Assembly: GCA_019779905.1 (NCBI GenBank)
Contig: JABAKE010000009.1
Location: 62,001-126,000, forward strand
Length of the DNA: 64,000 nt
Source of the DNA: Modestobacter lapidis
Lineage (GTDB): Bacteria > Actinomycetota > Actinomycetes > Mycobacteriales > Geodermatophilaceae
Direction: 5' to 3'
Part shown: in pieces, positions 1 through 9,551 of the stretch
How the letters are laid out: each line of letters opens with the position of its first letter
How positions within the stretch are numbered: position 1 is the first letter of the stretch
The notes under the pieces: model-generated
The model's input: the letters and a program-made list of their open reading frames with translations, nothing else
What the model was told of the DNA's origin: nothing
Database searches by the model: none
Program-made: the position numbers and the translations under genes

Positions 1-125
1 CGGGTCGGTGGCTCCTCCCGGCCGACGACGAGCGGTCGGCCGAGGGCCTCGACCGCTGCCATCGCGTCGTCGGTCAGCAGCCGGGCGACGTAGACGTGCC
101 CGGCAGGAGCAGCGGCGGCGGTCAC
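1..125 (-). CDS. 2-hydroxyacid dehydrogenase, N-terminal fragment (runs off window)
   Basis: Reading leftward from a GTG at 125, the frame is open to the window edge (about 41 codons). The translation contains HVYVARLLTDDAMAAVEAL followed by a short strand and an EEPP turn. This resembles the first beta-alpha unit of D-2-hydroxyacid dehydrogenases of the glyoxylate/hydroxypyruvate reductase type, which begin with a 'vfvTr.lpe.al..L' pattern. No catalytic or NAD-binding residue lies in the visible part, so the family call rests on N-terminal resemblance only. It follows the preceding minus-strand gene by 25 bp and could be co-transcribed with it. No convincing Shine-Dalgarno is visible before the GTG. 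Confidence 0.42.
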   Translation of the reverse strand, partial: MTAAAAPAGHVYVARLLTDDAMAAVEALGRPLVVGREEPPT

Positions 126-150
126 ACCGCAGGACGGTAGCGGGACCGGC

Positions 151-864
151 TCAGCCGCGTTGGGCGAGCAGCCCCACGATCGGGTCCAGGGCGCCACGGG
201 CGCCGGTGTTGAGGTAGAGGAAGGCCAGCGTCAGCACGCCGAACAGCGGGACGAGCACCACCTTCTCCACAGTTGCGCCGGTGCGCAGGTGGACCGGCGC
301 CAGCCGGCTGCGCCGGATCAGCCAGAACAGCGGGACCGGCACGCCCTCCTTGGTCAGGAAGTCCCCGGCGATGTGCGCCAGCACGCCGACGGCGACCGCG
401 CCGGGCAGCCAGACCGGGCCGGGGCTGTGGCCCAGGACCAGCCAGGCGCCGCCCCAGGAGAGGGCCAGGTTGCCGATGACGGTGTTCTCCGCCCGGCCGG
501 GGATGACGAAGTGCAGCGCCCGCAGCGCCAGCCCGATGGCCAGGGCGAGCACCAGCAGGCTGGACCAGTACGCGCCGGATGCGGCCCAGGCGAGGAACGC
601 GAAGACGACCGGCCCGAGCACGGCATCGTGGGTGCCCCAGCGGTGGCCGCGGGCGATGGTGCCGACGACCCCGGACGGCACGTCGGTGAGGGGCCCCCAC
701 ATCCGGGAGATGGTCGATCCCTGCTGGTCGAGATCGGGCAGCATCGCGAACCCGCCGGCGGCGGCCACCCACGCTGCCTGGGCGACGGCGCCGTCCACCG
801 GAGCCCAGGGGAGGGTCGCCGCACCGGCGGCCAGACCGGACAGTGCGTGAGAGTGACCGAGCAC
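151..864 (-). CDS. Membrane-bound metal-dependent hydrolase (YdjM/DUF457 type)
   Basis: A 237-residue protein that begins at a GTG with the motif GHSHALSGLAAG, typical of the YdjM/LexA-regulated inner-membrane hydrolase family. Further polar, potentially metal-binding stretches are visible (LPDLDQQGS, HRWGTHDAVLG, AHIAGDFLTKEG), set among four or five hydrophobic segments. Members are integral membrane proteins of uncertain substrate. The frame is open upstream to a TTG at 957, but the family N-terminus starts at the GHSH motif, so I prefer the start at 864. The gene sits between DUF6104 and the partial dehydrogenase on the same strand. The family is recognised with fair confidence; the biochemical role is unknown. 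Confidence 0.72.
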   Translation of the reverse strand: MLGHSHALSGLAAGAATLPWAPVDGAVAQAAWVAAAGGFAMLPDLDQQGSTISRMWGPLTDVPSGVVGTIARGHRWGTHDAVLGPVVFAFLAWAASGAYWSSLLVLALAIGLALRALHFVIPGRAENTVIGNLALSWGGAWLVLGHSPGPVWLPGAVAVGVLAHIAGDFLTKEGVPVPLFWLIRRSRLAPVHLRTGATVEKVVLVPLFGVLTLAFLYLNTGARGALDPIVGLLAQRG

Positions 865-953
865 CCACCCAGGGTGCTGGGACGTCAGGCCCTGAGCAGG
901 TAGGCGCGCGGTGACATGGCGATCCTGGCGGATCGCGATGTCACAGCACAGCC

Positions 954-1133
954 TCAATCCTCATCGTCCGTGCCTCCTCGCGCCAGCCAAGTGGCCAGCC
1001 GCTCGACCGGCACCTCGAAGTCGGGGTGCTCGTCGACGAAGGCCTGGAGCTGGTCGGCCAGCCAGGCGAGGGAGACCTCCTCCTCGCCCCGCCGGCCGGC
1101 CAGCTCCTCGATGCCGCGATCGGTGAAGTACAC
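954..1133 (-). CDS. Small DUF6104-type protein downstream of kgd
   Basis: A 59-residue protein starting at GTG with VYFTDRGIEELAGRRGEEEV and ending in an acidic tail. The strongly conserved pattern (YFTDRGIEEL, RRGEEEV, a PDFEVPVERLATWLAR stretch) matches the small actinobacterial family I know as DUF6104, which is commonly found just downstream of kgd. It starts 20 bp after the kgd stop, with a GAGG element a few bases upstream, so translational coupling with kgd is likely. It has no signal peptide or membrane segment. Function is unknown; the fixed position beside kgd suggests a link to 2-oxoglutarate metabolism, but that is inference. Confidence 0.72.
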   Translation of the reverse strand: MYFTDRGIEELAGRRGEEEVSLAWLADQLQAFVDEHPDFEVPVERLATWLARGGTDDED

Positions 1134-1153
1134 GGTGGCCTCGTCCAGGTGGG

Positions 1154-4100
1154 TCAGTCGGCGAAGGCCTGGGCGACGAGCTGACGCTGTTCGACCTCGT
1201 GCACCTTCGCCGAGCCGACCGCCGGGCTGGCCGATGCCTTGCGGGAGACCCGCCGCAGCGTCCGGTCGCCGGTGAGGTGCTCGGGCAGGTTGCAGGCCAT
1301 GAACTGCCAGGCCCCCATGTTGGCCGGCTCCTCCTGCACCCACACGACGTCCGTCGCGTTCGGGTAGCGCTCGAGCGCCGCGACGATCTCCTCGGCGGGC
1401 AGCGGGTAGAGCTGCTCGACCCGCAGCACCGCGGTGTCGGCGGTGCCCGATGCCTCCCGCTGGGCGAGCAGCTCGTAGCTGATCTTCCCGCTGCACAGCA
1501 GCACCCGGTGGACGGCGGCGTCGTCGAGCGGCTCGCCGCCGACCCCCGGGTCGGGGAGTACCGGGCGGAACCGCTCCTCGGTGAAGTCCGCGACCGGGCT
1601 GACCGCAGCCTTGGCCCGCAGCAGGGACTTGGGCGTGAAGACGACCAACGGCCGGTGCACGTCGGAGAGCGCCTGGCGGCGGAGCAGGTGGAAGTAGTTC
1701 GCCGGGGTGGAGCAGTTGGCGACCGTCATGTTGTTCTCGGCCGACAGCTGCAGGAAGCGCTCGATCCGGCCGCTGGAGTGGTCGGGGCCCTGGCCCTCGA
1801 GGCCGTGCGGCAGCAGCAGGACGACGCCGGAGCGCTGCCCCCACTTGGCCTCGCCGCTGCTGATGAACTCGTCGATGACCATCTGCGCGCCATCGACGAA
1901 GTCACCGAACTGGGCCTCCCAGAGGACCAGTGCCTTGTCGTTGGCCACCGAGTAGCCGTACTCGAAACCGACGGCGGCGTACTCCGACAGCAGCGAGTCG
2001 TAGACGAAGAACTTCGCCTGCTCGTCGGTCAGGTGTGCTAGCGGCGTGTACTCCTCGGCCGTCTCCCGGTCGATGAGCACCGAATGGCGCTGCACGAAGG
2101 TGCCGCGCCGGGAGTCCTGTCCGGCCAGCCGGACGGTCACGCCCTGCATGAGCAGCGACCCGAAGGCCAGCAGCTCGCCCATGGCCCAGTCGACGCCGCC
2201 CTCGCTGGCCATCGCGGCCCGCCGCTCCAGCATCCGCTGCAGCTTGGGGTGCACGGTGAAGTCGGTGGGCAGCGAGACGTGCGCGTCGCCGATGGCCTTG
2301 AGGACCTCGGGGGTGATCGCCGTCTCCACCGTCGCCTCCTGGGGCGAGCGGGGGTCCATGACCGGCTCGGGGGTCGAGGAGTCCCGGGCGTCGTGGGTCT
2401 CGGCGAACGCCCGCTCGAGCTGCCCGCGGTAGTCCTTGAGCGCCTCCTCGGCCTCGGCGAGCGTGATGTCGCCGCGACCGACCAGCGCCTCGGTGTACAG
2501 CTTCCGGACCGAGCGCTTGCGGTCGATGATGTCGTACATCAGCGGCTGGGTCATCGACGGGTCGTCGCCCTCGTTGTGCCCCCGCCGGCGGTAGCAGACG
2601 AGATCGATGACGACGTCCTTCTTGAACTCCTGGCGGTAGTCGACGGCCAGCCGGGCCACCCGCACGCACGCCTCGGGGTCGTCGCCGTTCACGTGGAAGA
2701 CCGGGGCGCCGATCATCCGGGCGACGTCGGTCGAGTACAGGCTCGACCGGGCCGCGGCCGGGCTGGTGGTGAAGCCCACCTGGTTGTTGATGACGACGTG
2801 CACGGTGCCGCCGGTGCGGTAGCCGCGCAGCTGGGAGAGGTTCAGGGTCTCCTGGACCACGCCCTGACCGGCGAACGCGGAGTCGCCGTGCAGCAGGACC
2901 GGCAGCACGGTGAAGCCGCCCTCGCCCTTGTCGATCATGTCCTGCTTGGCCCGCACGATGCCCTCGAGCACCGGGTTGACGGTCTCCAGGTGGCTGGGGT
3001 TGCTGGCCAGCGACACCGCGATGGTGCCCGTGCCCTCGGGGTGCTCGAAGGTGCCCTCGGCGCCCAGGTGGTACTTCACGTCACCGGAGCCCTGCACGGT
3101 GCCCGGGTCGATGTTCCCCTCGAACTCGCCGAAGATCTTGGCGTAGCTCTTGCCGAGCACGTTGGCGAGCACGTTGAGCCGGCCACGGTGCGCCATGCCG
3201 ATGGCGACCTCCTCGAGGCCGTACTCGGCGGAGGAGACCAGCACCTCGTCGAGCAGCGGGATGACCGACTCGCCACCCTCGAGGCTGAACCGCTTCTGGC
3301 CGACGTACTTGGTCTGCAGGAAGGTCTCGAACGCCTCGGCGGCGTTGAGCCGGCCCAGGACGCGCTTCTGCTTGGCGCGGTCGGGGACGTCGTGCTTGAC
3401 CTCGATGCGCTTCTGCAGCCACTGGCGCTCTTCGGGGTCGGTGATGTGCATGTACTCCACGCCGACGGTGCGGCAGTAGGAGTTGCGCAGCACGCCGAGG
3501 ATGTCGCGCAGGGCCATCGTCCGCTCGCCGGCGAAGCCGCCGACCGGGAAGGGCCGGTCCAGGTCCCAGAGCGTCAGGCCGTGCTCGACGATGTCGAGGT
3601 CGGGGTGGGTGCGGACCTTGAACTCGAGCGGGTCGGTGTCGGCCATCAGGTGGCCGTTGCGCCGGTAGGCCTCGATGACCTCGATGACCCGGGCTTCCTT
3701 GTCGATCTGCCCCTCGCGGCTGGTCCGCCGGTCGGCCACCCAGCGGACCGGCTCGTAGGGGATCCGGAGCGAGCGGAAGACGTCGTCGTAGAAGCCGTCC
3801 TGGCCCAGCAGCAACTGGTGCATGCGGCGCAGGAAGTCGCCGGACTCGGCACCCTGGATGACCCGGTGGTCGTAGGTGGAGGTCAGCGTGATGATCTTCG
3901 AGACGGCCATCTCGGCGAGCGCCTCGGGGCTCATCCCCGAGAACTCGGCCGGGTAGTCCATCGCCCCGACGCCGACGATCGTGCCCTGCCCCGTGGTCAG
4001 CCGGGGCACCGAGTGGTTGGTGCCGATCGTGCCCGGGTTGGTCAGGCTGATCGTCGTGCCGGAGAAGTCGTCCATCGTGAGCTTGCCCGCGCGGGCCCGC

Positions 4101-5023
4101 CGGATGACGTCCTCGTAGCCGCCCCAGAAGGCGGCGAAGTCCATCGCGCCGGCCTTCTTGATGTTCGCCACGACCAGCGAGCGGGACCCGTCGGACTTGG
4201 GTAGGTCGATGGCCAGGCCGAAGTTGACGTGCTCGGGCTGCACCAGCGTGGGCTTGCCGTCGACCTCGGCGAAGGCGCTGTTCATGTTCGGGAAGTCGTC
4301 CAGCGCCCGGACCAGCGCGTAGCCGATCAGGTGGGTGAACGAGACCTTCCCGCCGCGGCTGCGCGCGAGGTGGTTGTTGATCACCACGCGGTTGTCGACC
4401 AGCAGCTTCGCCGGGACGGCGCGCACGCTGGTGGCGGTCGGCACCGTCAGCGAGGCGTTCATGTTCTTCACCACGCTGGCCGCCGCACCGCGCAGGGGCG
4501 TCCGTCTGGGTCCCGCGCTGTCGTCGGCCGGGGCGGTGGCGGCGGCCTTGGCGGCGGGCTTCGGGGCGGGCTTGGCGGCCGGCTCGGCCTTCGCGGCCGG
4601 TCGGGCCTGCGCCGCGCGATCGGCGGGCCTGGCCGCGACGGTGTCCTCGGACCGGGCATCCACCGCGGTGGCCCGCGAGGCGGGCGGCGGGGTGGCGGGG
4701 CGGGCCGGCGGGGTGGAGCTGGTCTCGGTCACGTCGGAGCTCACCTCGTCCGTAGGCGTCGGGGAGTCGTCGGTGGTGGCCGCGGGGGCGGCGGGCTCCG
4801 GCGAGCTCTCCGCGCCGGCCCCGCCGTCGGCGCGGTCGGCGCTGTCGGTCATCGGACTGCCGGGGCGGTAGTCGGCGAAGAACTCGTGCCACGCCTGGTC
4901 GACGCTCTCCGGATCGGCGAGGAACTGCTGGTACATCTCCTCGACCAGCCACTCGTTGGTACCGAAACCCGCCACCGATGAGGAGGAGGAGGCGGACTGC
5001 TGGGACGGGCTCACGCTTGACAC
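1154..5023 (-). CDS. kgd: Multifunctional 2-oxoglutarate decarboxylase/dehydrogenase E1-E2
   Basis: A 1289-residue protein of the actinobacterial Kgd/SucA family (about 1231 residues in M. tuberculosis). In order it has: a short N-terminal segment with the [15 protein letters not shown] peripheral-subunit-like motif; a Pro/Ala/Thr-rich linker to about residue 170; an E2 acyltransferase-like domain of about 220 residues with the active-site motif [13 protein letters not shown]; and a thiamine-diphosphate E1 part with [23 protein letters not shown] and [11 protein letters not shown]. It converts 2-oxoglutarate in the TCA cycle and forms a complex with lipoylated E2 and E3 encoded elsewhere. There is no lipoyl domain in this chain. 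The GTG at 5023 is used here; a GTG at 5014 is an alternative. The larger size is due to the linker. Confidence 0.95.
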   Translation of the reverse strand: MSSVSPSQQSASSSSSVAGFGTNEWLVEEMYQQFLADPESVDQAWHEFFADYRPGSPMTDSADRADGGAGAESSPEPAAPAATTDDSPTPTDEVSSDVTETSSTPPARPATPPPASRATAVDARSEDTVAARPADRAAQARPAAKAEPAAKPAPKPAAKAAATAPADDSAGPRRTPLRGAAASVVKNMNASLTVPTATSVRAVPAKLLVDNRVVINNHLARSRGGKVSFTHLIGYALVRALDDFPNMNSAFAEVDGKPTLVQPEHVNFGLAIDLPKSDGSRSLVVANIKKAGAMDFAAFWGGYEDVIRRARAGKLTMDDFSGTTISLTNPGTIGTNHSVPRLTTGQGTIVGVGAMDYPAEFSGMSPEALAEMAVSKIITLTSTYDHRVIQGAESGDFLRRMHQLLLGQDGFYDDVFRSLRIPYEPVRWVADRRTSREGQIDKEARVIEVIEAYRRNGHLMADTDPLEFKVRTHPDLDIVEHGLTLWDLDRPFPVGGFAGERTMALRDILGVLRNSYCRTVGVEYMHITDPEERQWLQKRIEVKHDVPDRAKQKRVLGRLNAAEAFETFLQTKYVGQKRFSLEGGESVIPLLDEVLVSSAEYGLEEVAIGMAHRGRLNVLANVLGKSYAKIFGEFEGNIDPGTVQGSGDVKYHLGAEGTFEHPEGTGTIAVSLASNPSHLETVNPVLEGIVRAKQDMIDKGEGGFTVLPVLLHGDSAFAGQGVVQETLNLSQLRGYRTGGTVHVVINNQVGFTTSPAAARSSLYSTDVARMIGAPVFHVNGDDPEACVRVARLAVDYRQEFKKDVVIDLVCYRRRGHNEGDDPSMTQPLMYDIIDRKRSVRKLYTEALVGRGDITLAEAEEALKDYRGQLERAFAETHDARDSSTPEPVMDPRSPQEATVETAITPEVLKAIGDAHVSLPTDFTVHPKLQRMLERRAAMASEGGVDWAMGELLAFGSLLMQGVTVRLAGQDSRRGTFVQRHSVLIDRETAEEYTPLAHLTDEQAKFFVYDSLLSEYAAVGFEYGYSVANDKALVLWEAQFGDFVDGAQMVIDEFISSGEAKWGQRSGVVLLLPHGLEGQGPDHSSGRIERFLQLSAENNMTVANCSTPANYFHLLRRQALSDVHRPLVVFTPKSLLRAKAAVSPVADFTEERFRPVLPDPGVGGEPLDDAAVHRVLLCSGKISYELLAQREASGTADTAVLRVEQLYPLPAEEIVAALERYPNATDVVWVQEEPANMGAWQFMACNLPEHLTGDRTLRRVSRKASASPAVGSAKVHEVEQRQLVAQAFAD

Positions 5024-5071
5024 GGGGTCGAGTGCCTTCTTCGTCGGTGGACGTCGTTGGACCAGGAACCG

Positions 5072-5077
5072 AGTCTA
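5072..5077 (-). promoter_or_regulatory. Candidate -10 element for kgd
   Basis: On the minus strand the intergenic DNA upstream of kgd carries TAGACT, a good match to the actinobacterial TANNNT -10 box, about 50 bp before the GTG start. I could not find a convincing -35 hexamer at the proper distance. The rest of the 152-bp spacer holds no gene that I can see. Confidence 0.35.
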
Positions 5078-5175
5078 GACACTCGCCGTTCCCGTCGGTC
5101 GGTCCGGCGTGGGGTGCCGCGCGTGTGCGGGGTCACCGCGTCGCCGGTGCTGCGTGCGGTGGTGCGGACGACCGG

Positions 5176-5988
5176 TCAGTTGGTGGCGCCGGCGGTGACG
5201 AGCAGTTCGGTGAGCTCGTCGTGCCCGGTCGTCTGCCCGGTCGCCTCGGCGCGCCGCCGGGCGGCGGAGACCCGGCTGATGTCGAGCGGGCTGGCCCCGT
5301 CGCTGGTGGTCGCATTCACGTCCGCGCCGGCCGCCAGCAGCAGCCGGACGACGGCGACGGCGTCGCCACGCTCGGGTCCGGCCGCGACCGCCGCGTGCAG
5401 CGGGGTCCGTCCGGTGTCGGTGTCCCGCCGGTCGACCTGGGCACCGGCGGCCAGCAGGATCGTCACGACCTCCGGCCGGCAGGCCCAGGCCGCGGCGTGC
5501 AGCGCACCGGAGTCCGGGTCGGCGCCGCGGTCGAGCAGCAGCCGTACGGCGGGCGGAGAACCGCCGTACGCCGCCCAGGTGAGCAGGTCGACGTCGGCCG
5601 TCAGGTCCGTCAGCCGGGCACCGCCGTCCAGCTCACCGGCGAGCCGATCGGTGTCGCCGAGGAACGCGGCGGTCGCGGCGTCGACGGGTGCGCCCAGGGA
5701 ACGCAGCAGGTCCACCAGATCGGGGGCGTGCTGCAGGGCCACGTGCAGCGGCGTGCGCCCACCCTCGGTGCGGGCGCTCACGTCCGCCCCGGCGGCGACC
5801 AGCTGGGACACCACCGGGGCGTGACCGGCGGCCACCGCCAGGTGCAGGGGTGTCCAGCCGCCCTGCCCGTTCCGTTCCACCGGCGTGGACACCAGCCGGG
5901 GTTGGGCGTCCAGCGCGTCGCGGACGGCCGGGACATCGCCCTGCGCGATCAGCCGGCTCAGGCGCTGCGCGGTCATGCGCGTGGTCAT
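5176..5988 (-). CDS. Ankyrin-repeat protein
   Basis: A 270-residue protein made of ankyrin repeats. Canonical repeat cores are visible at GGWTPLHLAVAAGHAPVV, GGRTPLHVAL, a LLTWAAYGGSPPAVRLLL unit, LHAAAWACRPEVVTILL and TGRTPLHAAVAAG, plus a last ASPLDISR unit, giving about six repeats after a short helical N-terminus. The ATG at 5988 is preceded by a GAGGGA Shine-Dalgarno at about 7 bp, which decides against the ATG 15 bases upstream. There is no signal peptide, so it is probably a cytoplasmic protein-protein interaction scaffold. It lies between kgd and an ABC exporter on the same strand. No enzymatic domain is fused, and the partner is unknown. Confidence 0.85.
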   Translation of the reverse strand: MTTRMTAQRLSRLIAQGDVPAVRDALDAQPRLVSTPVERNGQGGWTPLHLAVAAGHAPVVSQLVAAGADVSARTEGGRTPLHVALQHAPDLVDLLRSLGAPVDAATAAFLGDTDRLAGELDGGARLTDLTADVDLLTWAAYGGSPPAVRLLLDRGADPDSGALHAAAWACRPEVVTILLAAGAQVDRRDTDTGRTPLHAAVAAGPERGDAVAVVRLLLAAGADVNATTSDGASPLDISRVSAARRRAEATGQTTGHDELTELLVTAGATN

Positions 5989-6040
5989 CGGTACGTCCCT
6001 CATCGGTCTGTGGGGTGGATGTCGGTGCCGGTCGCCGTGG

Positions 6041-6796
6041 TCAGACGACGTCGCGCCGGACGGCCAGGAGGGTGCCGAGCACGGCGGCCAGCAGACCGTA
6101 GCCGAGCAGTAGCAGCCCGCCCTGCCAGGCGGTGAGCAGATCGGGGCCTGCGAACGTGGCGGTCATCGCCTCCAGCGCCCCGCCGGGCAGCCACTTGTAG
6201 ACCCCGGCCGTCGCCGGGATCGACCGGATGATCGGCTCGACGACGAAGAGGTAGACCAGCGAGCCGACGATCGCACCGACCTGGTTGCGGAACAGCGCGC
6301 CGAGGCCGACGCCGATGACCGCGTAGACGACCAGTGCCAGCCCCGAGCGGGCCAGCACGCCGAGATCGTCGGCATCCCATGCCGGGGCGGCGCCGCGGGC
6401 ACCGGCGTGCAGCACCACGGTGAGCGTGGTCACCGCGACGACGGCGAGCGCGAACGGGGCCGCGGCCACGGCGTAGGCGAGCAGCTTGGCGATCACCACG
6501 TGGCCCCGCCGGGGGGTGGCCAGGAAGGTGGGGGTCGCCGTGCGGTGCCGGTACTCCTGGGTCGTCCCGATGATCCCGAGGATCAGGGTCAGCACGGTGA
6601 CGTTGGCCGGGACGGCGAACGCCAGCTGTTCGTACTGGCTGCTGCCGACCGGCGGGATGCCGCTCTGCGGGTTGCCGGCGAAGGCGGTGAGCAGCACCGC
6701 GAACCCGACCGAGAGCAGGCAGGAGGCCAGCAGGAGCCCCAGCCAGACCCGGGTGGTGAGCAGCTTGGTCCACTCCGACCGCACCAGCCGGCCCAT
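6041..6796 (-). CDS. ABC-2 type exporter permease
   Basis: A 251-residue integral membrane protein starting MGRLVRSEWTKLLTTR, the usual ABC-2 N-terminus, followed by about six hydrophobic segments (roughly residues 18-40, 65-80, 100-130, 150-167, 175-190 and 225-245). The motif TQEYRHRTATPTFLATPRR after the second segment is typical of NatB-like ABC-2 permeases. Its ATG overlaps the TGA of the upstream ATPase gene by one base (TGATG), so the two are translationally coupled and surely form one exporter. The substrate cannot be told from sequence. Confidence 0.88.
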   Translation of the reverse strand: MGRLVRSEWTKLLTTRVWLGLLLASCLLSVGFAVLLTAFAGNPQSGIPPVGSSQYEQLAFAVPANVTVLTLILGIIGTTQEYRHRTATPTFLATPRRGHVVIAKLLAYAVAAAPFALAVVAVTTLTVVLHAGARGAAPAWDADDLGVLARSGLALVVYAVIGVGLGALFRNQVGAIVGSLVYLFVVEPIIRSIPATAGVYKWLPGGALEAMTATFAGPDLLTAWQGGLLLLGYGLLAAVLGTLLAVRRDVV

Positions 6797-7746
6797 CAGG
6801 AGGCCGCCTGCCGGTCGGTGGCGTCCGCGCTGCCGGCGGCCGCGAACTGCTCCTGGCCGGCGGTGAGCCGGAAGTACAGCTCCTCCAGGCCGGTGCTGTG
6901 CGCCCGCAGCTCGTGCAGCTCGATCCCCGAGGCGAACGCCCGGGAGCCCACCTCGGCCGCGGTCAGCCCGGTGACGGTGAGGGCCTCGGTCCCGGTCGCC
7001 TCGACCGGGACGCCGGCGGCGGTCAGCTCCTGCGCGAGCCGGCCGGCCTCCGGGCTGCGGACCAGCACCGTGCCCGCCCCGTCGGCGTCCGCACCGGCGC
7101 GCAGCTGGGTGAGCGAGCCCTCGCGCACCAGCTTGCCCGCCCCGACGATGACCACCCGGTCGGCGGTCTGGTCGACCTCCGCGAGCAGGTGGCTGCTGAC
7201 CAGGACGGTGCGCCCCTCGGCGTGGGCGAGGTGGCGGAGGAACCCGCGCAGCCACTGGATGCCCTCGGGGTCCAGCCCGTTGGCGGGCTCGTCGAGAACG
7301 AGCACCGCCGGGTCGCCCAGCAGCGCCGTCGCCAGCCCCAGCCGCTGGCGCATGCCCAGGGAGTAGCCGCCGGCCTTCCGGCCGCCGGCCGGGCCGAGGC
7401 CGACCTGGTCGAGGACCTCGTCGGCGCGGCGGAGGGGGAGCCCGGCGGCCCGGCAGTAGACGCGGAGGTGGTTGCGGCCGCTGCGGGCCGGGTGGAACGC
7501 CGTCTCCAGTACCGCCCCGACCCGGCGGAGCGGATCGGGCAGGTCGGCGTACCGGATGCCGTTGAAGGTGGTGGTCCCGGCGTCCGGTGTGACCAGGCCC
7601 AGCGCCATCCGCAGGGTGGTGGTCTTGCCCGCGCCGTTGGGCCCGAGGAAGCCGGTCACCTGCCCGGGGGCGACGGTGAAGCTCAGGTCGTCGACCGCCC
7701 GCACCGGGCCGAAGGTCTTGCTGAGCCCGCGGACCTCGACCTGCAC
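6796..7746 (-). CDS. ABC exporter ATP-binding protein
   Basis: A 316-residue ATPase with one nucleotide-binding domain: Walker A GPNGAGKTT near residue 36, the signature-like SLGMRQRL, Walker B VLVLDEPANGLDPEG and the H-loop SSH. A C-terminal region of about 90 residues follows, as in drug and antibiotic-resistance type (CcmA/NatA-like) subunits. It works with the ABC-2 permease encoded immediately downstream and overlapping by one base. The start is a GTG with no strong Shine-Dalgarno. The 156-bp spacer to the divergent stress-protein gene should hold its promoter. The export substrate is unknown; resistance to a membrane-active compound is one possibility. Confidence 0.9.
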   Translation of the reverse strand: MQVEVRGLSKTFGPVRAVDDLSFTVAPGQVTGFLGPNGAGKTTTLRMALGLVTPDAGTTTFNGIRYADLPDPLRRVGAVLETAFHPARSGRNHLRVYCRAAGLPLRRADEVLDQVGLGPAGGRKAGGYSLGMRQRLGLATALLGDPAVLVLDEPANGLDPEGIQWLRGFLRHLAHAEGRTVLVSSHLLAEVDQTADRVVIVGAGKLVREGSLTQLRAGADADGAGTVLVRSPEAGRLAQELTAAGVPVEATGTEALTVTGLTAAEVGSRAFASGIELHELRAHSTGLEELYFRLTAGQEQFAAAGSADATDRQAAS

Positions 7747-7888
7747 GGGATCGCGGGTGGTGCCGACGCTGTTGATCGGATGCCTCCTCCCTCACCCGGT
7801 CGCCCGGGCGGTCGGACCATCCAAGCGCACCAGCGGGCTCGGCGGGGAGGGGTGCGTGACCATGGGCACACCCCTGGCCGGTGGTTGG

Positions 7889-7894
7889 TAGGTT
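7889..7894 (+). promoter_or_regulatory. Candidate -10 of universal stress protein gene (near-leaderless)
   Basis: TAGGTT lies 8 bp before the GTG start at 7903. With the usual distance from -10 to transcription start, the mRNA would begin at or next to the start codon, as in the leaderless transcripts common in actinobacteria. No Shine-Dalgarno is present, which fits this reading. A -35 box is not obvious. Confidence 0.42.
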
Positions 7895-7902
7895 CCCGCA
7901 CC

Positions 7903-8358
7903 GTGAGCGCCTATCGCACGGTCGTCGTCGGTACCGACGGCTCGCCCTCGTCCCTGCGCGCGGTCGCCCGGGCCGGAGCGCTCGCCGGCGCATGCGGCGC
8001 CCGACTGGTCCTCGCCTGCGCCTACGAGCCGGCCGAGGAGGCCCGCGACGTCCGGCGGGCCCAGGAGGCGCTCGGCCCGGACGCGGCCCGGCTCGACGTC
8101 GCCTCGCACGCCGAGGACGTCCTGCGCGGCGCCCTGGCCCATGCCCGGGAGGCCGGTGCGGTCGACGTCCAGCCCGTCCCGGTGGCCGGCCCACCGGCGG
8201 AGGCGCTGATGGACCTGGCCGACCGGGAGCAGGCCGACCTCATCGTCGTCGGGAACCGCGGGCTCAACACCCTCAAGGGCCGGCTGCTGGGCTCGGTGCC
8301 CTCCGAGGTCACCCGCCGGTCGGAGATCGACGTCCTCGTCGTGCACACCACGGGCTGA
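7903..8358 (+). CDS. Universal stress protein (single UspA domain)
   Basis: A 151-residue single-domain UspA protein. It begins YRTVVVGTDGSPSSLRAV and ends with the nucleotide-binding loop VGNRGLNTLKGRLLGSV, which matches the G-2X-G-9X-G(S/T) pattern of ATP-binding Usp proteins. The GTG start gives the normal family N-terminus. It is followed 50 bp later by an adenylate cyclase gene on the same strand. Some mycobacterial Usp proteins (Rv1636 family) bind cAMP, so the pairing may be functional, but that link is inference. Likely cytoplasmic and dimeric. Confidence 0.92.
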   Translation: MSAYRTVVVGTDGSPSSLRAVARAGALAGACGARLVLACAYEPAEEARDVRRAQEALGPDAARLDVASHAEDVLRGALAHAREAGAVDVQPVPVAGPPAEALMDLADREQADLIVVGNRGLNTLKGRLLGSVPSEVTRRSEIDVLVVHTTG

Positions 8359-8408
8359 CCGACCCCTCCGGTGCGGGAGCCGAATGGCTGCGCCGTGCAG
8401 ACGAGCAC

Positions 8409-9521
8409 ATGACCGGCGGAGATGCGGAGGAGCCGGAGGAGCTGCTGGAGGAGCTCCTCCTGGGTGGCCGACGCCGCTACACCCGGCTGGACGTGGCCCG
8501 GCTCGCCGGGCTGCCGGCCGAGCGCACGCAGCGGCTGTGGCGCGCCCTGGGCTTCGCCGACGTCCCCGACGAGGCCGTCGTCTTCACCGACGCCGATGTC
8601 GCCGCGCTGGGCCGGCTGCGGGAGCTGATCGACTCCGGCTTCGTCGACGCCACCACCGAGGCCTCCATCGCCCGCGCGATCGGCCAGTCGCTGTCCCGGC
8701 TGGCCGACTGGCAGACCGACATGCTCGCCGCCGCGCTGGCCGGGTCGGCCGACCCGGCGGGCGATCCGCAGACGGACGCCGCCGGCGTGGGCCGCGTGGT
8801 CGACGCCACCGAACGGCTGCTGCCGGTGATGCGTGACCTGCAGCACTACGTCTGGCGGCGGCACCTGGCGGCCAACGCCGGGCGGCTGCTGCCCAGCCAC
8901 CGTCAGCAGGTCGACCGCCGCGACCTCGCCGTCGGCTTCGCCGACCTGGTGGGCTACACCACCCGCAGTCGAGGCATGGGGGGCCGCGAGCTCGGTGCCA
9001 TGGTCGAGGACTTCGAGGGCCTGGCCGCCGACGTGATCGCCCGGCACCGCGGCCGGGTGGTCAAGACCGTCGGGGACGGTGTGCTGTTCACCTGCGCCGT
9101 CCCCGTGGACGCGGTCGAGATCGCCCTGCAGCTGCCCGAGCGCTGGGCCGCCGCCGACCGCCCGCCGCTGCGGGTGGGCGCCGCGTACGGGCGGGTGCTG
9201 ACCCGGCTGGGCGATGTCTACTCACCCGTGGTGAACCTGGCCAGCCGGCTGACCGCGGTCGCCCGGCCCTCGACGGTGCTGGTCGACGAGGCGCTGGCCC
9301 GTCACCTGCGGGGAGTGCGCGCCTACCGGGTGCGGCCGCTGAGCCGGGTCTCGGTGCGCGGCTACGACCAGCTGCAACCCTGGCTGGTGCGCCGCGCCAC
9401 ACCGGCCGACGAGGAGGGCGCGGGCATGCACGCCCTGGAGGACCTGCTCGACGAGATCGCCGACGAGGTGCTCGACCCCACCGAGGCGCCGGCGTCGGAG
9501 GGCCCGCCACCCGCGTCCTGA
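8409..9521 (+). CDS. Class III adenylate cyclase with Rv1264-like N-terminal regulatory domain
   Basis: A 370-residue soluble cyclase. Residues about 1-165 are a helical regulatory region resembling the autoinhibitory, pH-responsive N-terminus of mycobacterial Rv1264. The catalytic domain follows from about residue 170. The key residues are present: metal-binding Asp179 (FADLVGYT) and Asp223 (KTVGDGVLF), adenine-selecting Lys219 and Asp269 (GDVYSPVVN), and transition-state Asn276 and Arg280 (VNLASR). It should therefore make cAMP from ATP as a homodimer. A short acidic tail ends the protein. The ATG at 8409 has only a weak Shine-Dalgarno. The gene is downstream of a universal stress protein gene and upstream of an ABC-F gene, probably in one transcript. 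Confidence 0.9.
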   Translation: MTGGDAEEPEELLEELLLGGRRRYTRLDVARLAGLPAERTQRLWRALGFADVPDEAVVFTDADVAALGRLRELIDSGFVDATTEASIARAIGQSLSRLADWQTDMLAAALAGSADPAGDPQTDAAGVGRVVDATERLLPVMRDLQHYVWRRHLAANAGRLLPSHRQQVDRRDLAVGFADLVGYTTRSRGMGGRELGAMVEDFEGLAADVIARHRGRVVKTVGDGVLFTCAVPVDAVEIALQLPERWAAADRPPLRVGAAYGRVLTRLGDVYSPVVNLASRLTAVARPSTVLVDEALARHLRGVRAYRVRPLSRVSVRGYDQLQPWLVRRATPADEEGAGMHALEDLLDEIADEVLDPTEAPASEGPPPAS

Positions 9522-9551
9522 CCGGCCGGTGGCGGTCGGCACGATGAGCGG

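Noticed and set aside
122-868. Alternative 248-codon frame overlapping the membrane hydrolase
   Set aside because: It is Arg/Ala/Pro-rich shadow coding; the other frame has family motifs.
2084-4204. 706-codon open frame on the plus strand
   Set aside because: It lies entirely opposite kgd, whose protein is clearly recognisable. Such antisense frames are expected at very high GC, and the translation is low-complexity.
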